A stretch of 28,139 bases of DNA, from the NCBI GenBank assembly GCA_023451265.1, contig JAEYAG010000245.1:1-28139 (forward strand). The letters are read 5' to 3'. Positions 22,237-28,139 of the stretch are shown in pieces. Under the pieces are notes generated by a model. That model did no database searches. It had not been told where the DNA came from and saw only the letters and a program-made list of their open reading frames with translations. A program made the translations under genes and the position numbers. This DNA is from Actinomycetes bacterium. Lineage in GTDB: Bacteria; Actinomycetota; Actinomycetes; Actinomycetales; Microbacteriaceae. The first letter of the stretch is position 1, and each line of letters begins with the position of its first letter.

Positions 22237-23860
22237 AGCGGGGATGCGTATCGCCGCCAGCCGGACCGGGCGCGGCGGCGGGGCGGCGGGTGCGGCCGAG
22301 GGGGATGGTTGCGGCGAGGCCCACAACGAGGAATCCCGCGGCGGTAAATGCCGCGAGGCGGGTTGCGTCGGAGAAGGCCTGCTTCGCGGCATCCGCCACC
22401 GCTGCCGTCGACGGATCGGCGGCGAGACCCGCGATCGCGGAGCCCGAGCTGTCGACGACGGCGGACACCACCTGGTCTCGCTGCGCGGCGGGCATCCCCT
22501 GGTCGTCGAGCGACGTGGAGACCAGACCGGCGGTCCCGGAGAAGAGAACGGTGCCGAGGATCGCGATGCCGAGCGCGGACCCCACCTGCCGCGCCGTGGA
22601 CTGGGTGCCCGACCCCTGGCCGGACAGCTGCACCGGCACGTCCTGCAGGATGACACCCGTCAGCTGCGCCGTCGCGAGTCCCACGCCGAGGCCGTAGATG
22701 AACAGGGCCGGCAGCAGCCATCCCCACGCGGTCTGCGTCCCGGCATCCAGCCCCACGACGATGCCGACCAGGACGACACCGACGATCTCGGCGGCCAGGC
22801 CCGCGCGCACGACGAGCACGGGACTGACCTTGCCGCTCGACGCGCCGGCGATGCCGCTCGCGACGAACGAGCCGACGGCCAGCGCCACCAGCACGAGGCC
22901 GGTCTGCAGTGCGTCGAAGCCGAGCACGAACTGCAACCACAGCGGAAGGGAGAGGATGATGCCGAACTCGCCGAGCGCGACCACCAGCGCGGCGACGTTG
23001 CCGCTGCGGAACGTCGCGATCGAGAACAGTCGAGGATCCAGCAGCGCCGGCCGGCCGGCCTGACCACGGTGGCGGGACCAGAGGACGAACGCGACCAGCG
23101 CGACGACGGCGATCGCGAACGCGACCGGCACCGGCGAGAGCGCGAACGGCCAGGTCCAGCCGCCGATCGTGAACGCGTCGTTCACGCCCCACCACCCGAG
23201 CGTGCGTCCCTCGATGAGACCGAACACGAGCGCGCCGAAGAGGGCGACCGAGAGCGCCGCGCCGACGATGTCGAGGGCGCCGGATGCCGCCTCGCGCGAC
23301 TCGGCGACCGCCCACAGCACGCCGATCGCGATGACGATGCCGAGCGGAATGTTGATCCCGAACGCCCACCGCCACGAGAACGAGGTGGTCAGCCAGCCGC
23401 CGAGGAGCGGGCCGACGGCGGCCATCCCGCCGATCGTGGAGCCCCAGACGGCGAACGCGATGCCGCGCTCGCGGCCGTGGAACGTCGCGTTCAGCAGTGA
23501 CAGCGTGCTCGGCAGCATCATCGCCCCGCCGACGCCCTGCACGAGTCGCGCGAGGATCAGCAGGTCGCCGGTGGGGGCGTGCGCGGCCGCGATTGACGCC
23601 CCGGCGAACAGCGCGAGGCCGACCAGCAGCAGGCGTCGTCGTCCGATGCGGTCGGCGAGCGACCCGAACAGCAGCAGCATCGAGGCGAACACGAGGGTGT
23701 ACGCCTCCTGCACCCACTGCACCTGCGTCGAGCTGATCTTCAGATCGTCGACGATCGAGGGGATCGCGACGTTGACGATCGTCGAGTCGACGATGATCAG
23801 CGCGACGGCGAGGCTGATGAAGACGAGGCCGAACCAGCGGCGCGAAGAGATGTCCTTCAC
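22202..23860 (-). CDS. DHA2-family MFS drug exporter (14 transmembrane segments)
   Basis: 552 residues. The EmrB/QacA-type marks are present: IIVDSTIVNVAIPSI (22-36), the motif A loop GSLADRIGRRRLLLVG (66-81), RLVQGVGGAMMLPSTLSLL (105-123) and motif C GPLLGGWL (150-157). About 14 hydrophobic helices follow. These pumps export hydrophobic compounds by proton antiport. The start is a GTG directly after a 21-base inverted repeat, with no ribosome site. A TAAGCT -10-like box lies eight bases before the GTG, again suggesting a leaderless message. No regulator is adjacent. The C-terminal tail (DTHPRSSGAHRGESTR) is soluble, and its end is encoded by a repeat element, so it is probably not conserved. 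Confidence 0.92.
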   Translation of the reverse strand: MKDISSRRWFGLVFISLAVALIIVDSTIVNVAIPSIVDDLKISSTQVQWVQEAYTLVFASMLLLFGSLADRIGRRRLLLVGLALFAGASIAAAHAPTGDLLILARLVQGVGGAMMLPSTLSLLNATFHGRERGIAFAVWGSTIGGMAAVGPLLGGWLTTSFSWRWAFGINIPLGIVIAIGVLWAVAESREAASGALDIVGAALSVALFGALVFGLIEGRTLGWWGVNDAFTIGGWTWPFALSPVPVAFAIAVVALVAFVLWSRHRGQAGRPALLDPRLFSIATFRSGNVAALVVALGEFGIILSLPLWLQFVLGFDALQTGLVLVALAVGSFVASGIAGASSGKVSPVLVVRAGLAAEIVGVVLVGIVVGLDAGTQTAWGWLLPALFIYGLGVGLATAQLTGVILQDVPVQLSGQGSGTQSTARQVGSALGIAILGTVLFSGTAGLVSTSLDDQGMPAAQRDQVVSAVVDSSGSAIAGLAADPSTAAVADAAKQAFSDATRLAAFTAAGFLVVGLAATIPLGRTRRPAAAPGPAGGDTHPRSSGAHRGESTR

Positions 23861-23862
23861 GA

Positions 23863-23883
23863 ATAGCTAGCTTATCTAGCTAT
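23863..23883 (-). promoter_or_regulatory. 21-bp inverted repeat at the DHA2 start, candidate operator
   Basis: ATAGCTAG-CTTAT-CTAGCTAT is a perfect 8-base inverted repeat with a five-base centre, two bases upstream of the GTG. It covers the likely -10 box and transcription start, so a bound TetR- or MarR-type repressor would block the gene. The regulator is not encoded next to it. Confidence 0.65.
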
Positions 23884-23997
23884 ATCTCCCGGCGCCAGAC
23901 CTCCGCCGTGCCCCATCGACACGATTCAGGTCGCGCGCATAGGCTGGTCCCGCGACTGGGGAAAGCGCATTCCAAACCGCGATCAAAGGTGAAGCGT

Positions 23998-24311
23998 ATG
24001 AGAATCCCCGTCCGAACGAGCGTGCCCGCCGCCGTGGCCATCGGCGCTCTGTTGCTGTCGGCACAGCCCGCCGCCGGGCGCTCGCGGTGAACCTCACCGG
24101 GCCGAAGGTCGACGTGTCGATTTCGATCCTGGGCGACGACAAGACGCGCAGCGGGATGCCGCGGGGCGGCGTGCTGACCCACGCCGTCGACAGCGGTCAG
24201 CGCTCGCTGCCGGCCGGGACGGTGACGGTCACCGCCACCCGTCAGGTGGACGGCGTGGGGTACACCTCGACGTACGCGATCGACTACCGCGGCGCCTCCT
24301 GCCGGCGCTGA
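23998..24311 (+). pseudogene. Frameshifted secreted protein gene
   Basis: ATG 23998 has a good ribosome site (AAGGTG, six bases away) and opens a Sec signal peptide (MRIPVRTSVPAAVAIGALLL, then SAQPAAG). That frame stops at 24088-24090. The frame one base back continues from ALAVNLTGPK (around 24078) to the stop at 24309-24311 with a beta-rich, protein-like sequence (VDVSISILGDDKTRSG ... GTVTVTATRQVDGVGY). ALA fits a signal-peptidase site. Joined by a single-base shift near 24064-24080 (CCGCCGCCGGG-type run), they give a roughly 100-residue exported protein. It may be a true mutation, a programmed shift or a sequencing error. A TAGGCT -10-like box lies at 23940-23945. No family is recognised. 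Confidence 0.6.
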
Positions 24312-24322
24312 TGCCCGGGCGA

Positions 24323-24328
24323 TAGGTT
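24323..24328 (+). promoter_or_regulatory. -10 box of the hydrolase gene, leaderless start
   Basis: TAGGTT with a seven-base spacer to ATG 24336 and no ribosome site. The upstream in-frame TTG at 24327 falls inside this box and was rejected as a start. Confidence 0.45.
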
Positions 24329-24335
24329 GTGGTCC

Positions 24336-25202
24336 ATGACCGCACCCGAAGCGCGCTCGTTCACCGATGCCCACGGCATCCGCATCTTCTATGACGTCCA
24401 CCCCGCGCGGGTCACACCGCGCGGGGTGGTGCAACTGCTGCACGGCGTCGGAGAGCACGCGGGCCGGTACGGCGCACTGATCGCACGCCTGACGGATGCC
24501 GGTTTCACGGTGTACGCCGACGACCACCGCGGGCACGGCCGCACCGGAATGGCGCAGTGGAACGGCGACTCGACGCGGCTCGGGCGGCTCGGCCCCGGCG
24601 GGCACCGCGCCGCCGTGGCCGCGGTCTGGCAGTTCACCGAGCTCATCCGGGGCGAGAACCCCGACCTGCCGCTGGTGATCCTCGGGCATTCGTGGGGGTC
24701 GTTCCTCACCCAGATCCTCGTGAACGACCACCCCGACGCGTACGACGCCATCGTGCTGAGCGGGTCGTCGCTGCGCTGGCCCGGTGCGCTGAACTCCGGC
24801 GACCTCAACAAGAACTGGAAAGCCCCCGGCGCACTCGGCACCGAATGGCTCTCGAGCGACCTCACGGTGGGACAGGCCTTCCTCGATGACCCGCTGACGA
24901 CGACTACGACGCTGCCGCAGCTGTTCGGCTGGCGCGATGTGCTGCGCCTGATCGGAAAGCCCCGCAAGGACCTCGGCGTCGACCCGCCGCTGCTGCTCAT
25001 GGTGGGCCGGGACGATCCCGTCGGCGGACCCCGCAGCGTGCACCGGCTCGCCGACGCCTACCGCACCCGCTCCGGACTGACCGACGTCACGACACTCGTC
25101 TACCCCGGAGCCCGGCACGAGATCTTCAACGAGACCATGGCCGCGGAGGTCTTCGCCGACCTCCTCGCCTGGCTCGACGCCCGCATCCCGGTGCGGGACT
25201 GA
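24336..25202 (+). CDS. Alpha/beta hydrolase, monoacylglycerol-lipase-like (serine aminopeptidase S33 group)
   Basis: 288 residues from ATG 24336. The oxyanion region QLLHGVGEHAGRY (33-45) and YADDHRGHGRTG (60-71) are typical of monoacylglycerol lipases. The nucleophile elbow is GHSWGS (Ser119). The acid is D226 or D227 in VGRDDPVGG and the histidine is H261 in GARHEIFNE. It probably hydrolyses a monoacylglycerol or similar ester in the cytoplasm; no signal peptide is present. It is followed after three bases by a membrane-protein gene. The natural substrate cannot be inferred from the sequence. Confidence 0.88.
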   Translation: MTAPEARSFTDAHGIRIFYDVHPARVTPRGVVQLLHGVGEHAGRYGALIARLTDAGFTVYADDHRGHGRTGMAQWNGDSTRLGRLGPGGHRAAVAAVWQFTELIRGENPDLPLVILGHSWGSFLTQILVNDHPDAYDAIVLSGSSLRWPGALNSGDLNKNWKAPGALGTEWLSSDLTVGQAFLDDPLTTTTTLPQLFGWRDVLRLIGKPRKDLGVDPPLLLMVGRDDPVGGPRSVHRLADAYRTRSGLTDVTTLVYPGARHEIFNETMAAEVFADLLAWLDARIPVRD

Positions 25203-25205
25203 CGC

Positions 25206-26066
25206 GTGGCGCGGCACCGACGCCGACCGGCCGCGGTCCCGGCAGCCGTCCCCTTCACCGTCGACCCGGCGTGGGCGGGCCGCCCCTGGGGTGCGGTGCG
25301 CCGCATCGTGCTGGCGCTGGCGGCGGTGACGGCGATCGCGTTCTGGTGGTTCGAGCCCTTGTCCGGGCCCGACCGGATGTTCTGGCTCGTCGTCGGTGTG
25401 GGCGCGGGTGCCGCCGGCCTCGCCTCGTCGTCGCGGATCGTCGGGCTTCCGCCCGAGAGGGTGGTCGCGCGGGAACGCGCGCGGTCGGTGACGGCGGATG
25501 CCGCCGCCCGCGCCGCCCGTGCCCGTCGCCCGGCCCAGGCGTCGTCGTGGAGCGATGTCGCCGGCATCCTCGTGCCGCGCACGATCGGCGATGCCGCCGG
25601 CGCGACGCTCGTGACGACCGTCGGCATGGCGGTCTGGGTCGCGATGCGCGTCGTCGACGGCGGGTGGACCGCGGGCCTGGTCAGTAGCCTCATCACCACG
25701 CCGATCGCGACCTTCGTGGTGTTCGTGTCGCTCCTCGTCGTCGGCTGGCTGCTCGTCTTCGCCGCGCGCGGGTTCGCGCTCCTGCGCCGGATGCCGTCGG
25801 GAGAGGCCCCGGCATCCGCCTGGTGGGTCTTCGGTGCGATCGCGGCGGGCGCCGTCGCCGCCGTGGCCACGCTCGCGGTCGGTCTCACCGACACCACGCC
25901 GGTGACCGGCGACGGCGGCGAGGCCCTTGTCGCGTTCCTGTTCGGCGCGGTGGCGTTCGAGCAGGCCTGGCAGGCCGTCGCGCTGTGGGTCGCACGCCTC
26001 GGCATCCTCGCCCTCGCGGTGTGCCTGGTCGCCGTGTTCGTCGCGCGGGCGCGGGCGCGGCGCTGA
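25206..26066 (+). CDS. Hypothetical membrane protein
   Basis: 286 residues from a GTG three bases after the hydrolase stop, so translation is probably coupled. About six hydrophobic segments are seen, near 32-50, 58-77, 133-151, 157-182, 205-226 and 255-281. A charged, Ala/Arg-rich cytoplasmic stretch lies near 80-115 (RVVARERARSV). The N-terminus is arginine-rich (MARHRRRPAAVP). No known family or motif is recognised, and nothing in the sequence points to a transport or enzymatic role. Codon use matches its neighbours. Confidence 0.75.
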   Translation: MARHRRRPAAVPAAVPFTVDPAWAGRPWGAVRRIVLALAAVTAIAFWWFEPLSGPDRMFWLVVGVGAGAAGLASSSRIVGLPPERVVARERARSVTADAAARAARARRPAQASSWSDVAGILVPRTIGDAAGATLVTTVGMAVWVAMRVVDGGWTAGLVSSLITTPIATFVVFVSLLVVGWLLVFAARGFALLRRMPSGEAPASAWWVFGAIAAGAVAAVATLAVGLTDTTPVTGDGGEALVAFLFGAVAFEQAWQAVALWVARLGILALAVCLVAVFVARARARR

Positions 26067-26097
26067 GGGCCGAGGCCCCGGCCGCGGCGGCCGACTC

Positions 26098-26103
26098 TAG
26101 GCT
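26098..26103 (+). promoter_or_regulatory. -10 box of the lipoate ligase gene, leaderless start
   Basis: TAGGCT with a six-base spacer (GGAGGC) to ATG 26110. The GGAGG is too close to the ATG to act as a normal ribosome site. A GC-rich stretch with GCCGCGGC and GGCC palindromes (26067-26093) lies just upstream and may terminate the previous transcript. Confidence 0.45.
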
Positions 26104-26109
26104 GGAGGC

Positions 26110-27159
26110 ATGCACGGGGAGTACAAGGTTCCGGGCGGCAAGCTAGTCGTCGTCGATCTCGAGGTCCGGGAGGGACGCATCGCGGACTTCCACCTCGCCG
26201 GTGACTTCTTCCTCGAGCCCGACGACGCCCTCGCCGACATCGACGCCGCCGTGACCGGGCTGCCGGTCGAGACGGATGCCGCGGGCATCGCCGCCGCGGT
26301 CCGCGCGGCGCTCCCGGAGGGCGCGCAGCTGCTCGGATTCACGCCGGAATCGGTGGGCACGGCGGTGCGCCGCGCCCTCGTGACGGCGGCGGGGTGGCGC
26401 GACTTCGAGTGGGAGGTCGTGCACGAGAAAGCCGTCTCACCGCGCATGAACCTCGCCCTCGACGAGGTGCTCACCACCCGTGTCGGCGACGGGCGCCGCA
26501 AGCCCACGCTGCGCATCTGGGAGTGGGACGAATCCGCCGTCGTCATCGGGTCGTTCCAGTCGTACCGCAACGAGGTCGACCCCGAGGGCGCCGCCCGGCA
26601 CGGCTTCGATGTCGTGCGGCGCATCTCCGGCGGCGGCGCGATGCTCATGGCCGCCGGCTCGATCGTGACGTATTCGCTGTATGTGCCGGCATCCCTCGTC
26701 GCGGGCATGACGTTCGCCGACTCGTACGCCTTCCTCGACGACTGGGTGCTGCAGGCGCTGCGCTCGCTCGGAATCGAGGCGACCTACCAGCCGCTCAACG
26801 ACATCGCCTCGCCGAGCGGCAAGATCGGCGGGGCCGCGCAGAAGCGGCTCGCGGGCGGGGGCGTGCTGCACCACGCGACGCTGTCGTACGACATGGACGG
26901 TCAGGTCATGACCGAGGTGCTGCGCATCGGGCGCGAGAAGCTGTCGGACAAGGGGACGACCTCGGCCGCGAAGCGCGTCGACCCGCTGCGCAGCCAGACC
27001 GGCCTGCCGCGCGAGGCGATCATCGAGCGGTTCATCGAGACCTTCACGAAGCTGTACGCGGCCGAGCCGGGGCACATCACCGACGAGGAATACGCCGAGG
27101 CCGAGGCGCTCGTGGCGTCGAAGTTCGCGACCGACGCCTGGCTGCACCGCGTTCCGTGA
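26110..27159 (+). CDS. lplA: Lipoate-protein ligase A family protein with N-terminal accessory domain
   Basis: 349 residues. Residues 1-95 are the small accessory domain (MHGEYKVPGGKLVVVDLEV, then DFFLEP), which is C-terminal in E. coli LplA but N-terminal here. Residues 96-349 are the catalytic domain, with RRISGGGAML (170-179), the lysine K238 in SGKIGGAAQKR, and a C-terminal helix. The usual histidine-aspartate after the glycine run is replaced (GGGAMLMAAGS). The enzyme attaches lipoate (or a relative such as octanoate) to lysines of E2 and H proteins using ATP. The stop overlaps the next start by four bases (GTGA), coupling an unrelated DNA methyltransferase gene. The start is supported by the leaderless -10 box. 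Confidence 0.88.
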   Translation: MHGEYKVPGGKLVVVDLEVREGRIADFHLAGDFFLEPDDALADIDAAVTGLPVETDAAGIAAAVRAALPEGAQLLGFTPESVGTAVRRALVTAAGWRDFEWEVVHEKAVSPRMNLALDEVLTTRVGDGRRKPTLRIWEWDESAVVIGSFQSYRNEVDPEGAARHGFDVVRRISGGGAMLMAAGSIVTYSLYVPASLVAGMTFADSYAFLDDWVLQALRSLGIEATYQPLNDIASPSGKIGGAAQKRLAGGGVLHHATLSYDMDGQVMTEVLRIGREKLSDKGTTSAAKRVDPLRSQTGLPREAIIERFIETFTKLYAAEPGHITDEEYAEAEALVASKFATDAWLHRVP

Positions 27160-28052
27160 CCATCGAGATCATCCACGGCGACAATCTCGAGGTCGCCGGG
27201 TCGCTGCCGGACGCGATCTTCACGCTCGTCTACCTCGATCCGCCCTTCAACACCGGGCGTACGCAGGGCAAAGCGGTCGAGTCCGCGTTCACAACTCCTT
27301 CGATCGGTGACGCAGACGGGGCGCAGAGCCCGAAACCGGGCGATCCGGCGGCGGATCGAAGGAGTTACGCGCAGGCGCCGGTCAAGACCGGGTTCCGGGG
27401 GACCAGCTACGCGCGGCTGCAGGGCGATCTGCGGCAGTACGACGACCGGTTCGACGACTATTGGGACTTTCTCGAGCCCCGGCTGCGCGAGGCCTGGCGG
27501 CTGCTCGCCGACGACGGCACCCTGTACCTGCACCTCGACTACCGCGAAGCCCACTACGCGAAGGTGCTGCTGGATGCGCTCTTCGGGCGCGAGTGCTTCC
27601 TCAACGAGCTGATCTGGGCCTACGACTACGGGGCCAAGAGCCGGCGGCGCTGGCCGACCAAGCACGACACGATCCTCGTGTACGTGAAGGATCCGGCCGG
27701 GTACTGGTTTGACTCCGAGGCTGTGGACCGGGAGCCGTACATGGCCCCCGGGCTCGTGACGCCCGAGAAGGCGGCGCGCGGCAAGCTGCCGACCGACGTG
27801 TGGTGGCACACGATCGTCCCGACGAGCGGGCGCGAGAAGACGGGGTATCCGACGCAGAAGCCGGAGGGCATTCTGCGGCGCATCGTGCAGGCGTCGACCC
27901 GTCCTGGCGACCGCGTGCTCGATCTCTTCGCCGGCAGTGGCACCACGGGCGCGGTCGCCGCCGCGCTCGGGCGCGACGCCGTGCTCGTCGACGACAACCC
28001 CGAGGCGGTCGCCGTCATGCGCCGACGGATGCCGGAGGCCGTGCTGCGGTGA
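27156..28052 (+). CDS. Site-specific DNA methyltransferase, N6-adenine/N4-cytosine type, orphan
   Basis: 298 residues from the GTG overlapping the lplA stop. The catalytic DPPF motif is at 28-31 (VYLDPPFNTGR) and the AdoMet motif FAGSGTTG at 258-265, with TQKP at 233-236. DPPF ahead of FAGSG is the beta-group order. Between them WDFLEPRLREAWRLLADDGTLYLHLD resembles type III and orphan methyltransferases. It would methylate adenine or cytosine at a specific site. No restriction enzyme or specificity subunit is adjacent, so it appears to be an orphan. Residues 46-71 (TTPSIGDADG ... DRRSY) come from a 74-base palindromic element placed in frame in a loop after the DPPF motif; this stretch is unlike the rest of the protein. 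The last gene fully in view, it overlaps no downstream gene. Confidence 0.88.
   Translation: MTIEIIHGDNLEVAGSLPDAIFTLVYLDPPFNTGRTQGKAVESAFTTPSIGDADGAQSPKPGDPAADRRSYAQAPVKTGFRGTSYARLQGDLRQYDDRFDDYWDFLEPRLREAWRLLADDGTLYLHLDYREAHYAKVLLDALFGRECFLNELIWAYDYGAKSRRRWPTKHDTILVYVKDPAGYWFDSEAVDREPYMAPGLVTPEKAARGKLPTDVWWHTIVPTSGREKTGYPTQKPEGILRRIVQASTRPGDRVLDLFAGSGTTGAVAAALGRDAVLVDDNPEAVAVMRRRMPEAVLR
27293..27366. repeat. Palindromic element inside the DNA methyltransferase gene
   Basis: AACTCCTTCGATC (27293-27305) is perfectly repeated in inverse as GATCGAAGGAGTT (27354-27366), a 13-base arm with a 48-base loop. The reading frame stays open through it. In length and form it resembles the other palindromic elements of this window, which lie between genes. 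Confidence 0.75.
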
Positions 28053-28097
28053 GCACGACCGCCGGATCGCAGGGCGATGGCGGCGACCCGCCGGGGG

Positions 28098-28139
28098 TCA
28101 CTTCGCGAGGGTGAACCCGCCCGTCCAGCCGATCTTCTC
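28098..28139 (-). CDS. C-terminal end of a minus-strand gene (cut by window edge)
   Basis: The minus strand reads EKIGWTGGFTLAK and then a TGA (28098-28100). It is open to the window edge and faces the methyltransferase gene, leaving a 45-base gap. Thirteen residues are too few to assign a family. Confidence 0.4.
   Translation of the reverse strand, partial: EKIGWTGGFTLAK

Noticed and set aside
28049..28114. 21-codon frame beginning at a GTG that overlaps the methyltransferase stop
   Set aside because: Too short, Gly/Pro/Ser-rich, and it overlaps the end of a convergent gene; overlap alone is not enough.

Overview
The window looks like a chromosomal segment of a high-GC actinobacterium of the Microbacteriaceae, most likely Microbacterium or a close relative. 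The grounds are the GC content, the very frequent GGATGCC/GGCATCC words, a small DUF7882-type protein, TANNNT -10 boxes six to seven bases before start codons (leaderless transcription) and the protein types. No rRNA, tRNA, CRISPR array, integrase or transposase was seen.

Layout. (1) 1-6741: an organic-acid catabolic locus. A forward run holds the end of a TcuA-like flavoprotein, a 3-hydroxyisobutyrate-dehydrogenase-family enzyme, a metallo-beta-lactamase-fold hydrolase, a PrpF-family isomerase and an MFS carrier, with gaps or overlaps of only a few bases. Facing it are a GntR/FCD regulator and a second, complete TcuA-like flavoprotein. (2) 7207-8758: a MarR regulator, a DUF7882 protein with a coupled small partner, and a small unknown gene. 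(3) 8827-13449: a TetR regulator divergent from a GH42 beta-galactosidase, DUF1349 protein and alditol oxidase operon. (4) 13626-20079: an L-rhamnose operon rhaM-rhaI-rhaEW-rhaB on the minus strand, with a divergent LacI repressor and a well-formed double operator. (5) 20236-23860: a MarR-MFS efflux operon and a 14-helix DHA2 exporter. (6) 23998-28139: a frameshifted secreted-protein gene, an alpha/beta hydrolase, a membrane protein, a lipoate-protein ligase overlapping an orphan DNA methyltransferase, and the tail of a minus-strand gene.

The rhamnose genes form a full route: mutarotation, isomerisation, phosphorylation, aldol cleavage and lactaldehyde oxidation. No rhamnose transporter is in view. 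Next to the beta-galactosidase and alditol oxidase they suggest use of plant or algal glycans and glycosides. Region 1 encodes a plausible but undefined route for a tricarballylate- or aconitate-like acid, or its lactone.

The most unusual signal is a scattered set of 54-74 bp palindromic elements with 10-15 bp arms. They lie between genes, inside the rha operon, across the stop codon of the DHA2 exporter, and in frame inside the DNA methyltransferase gene.
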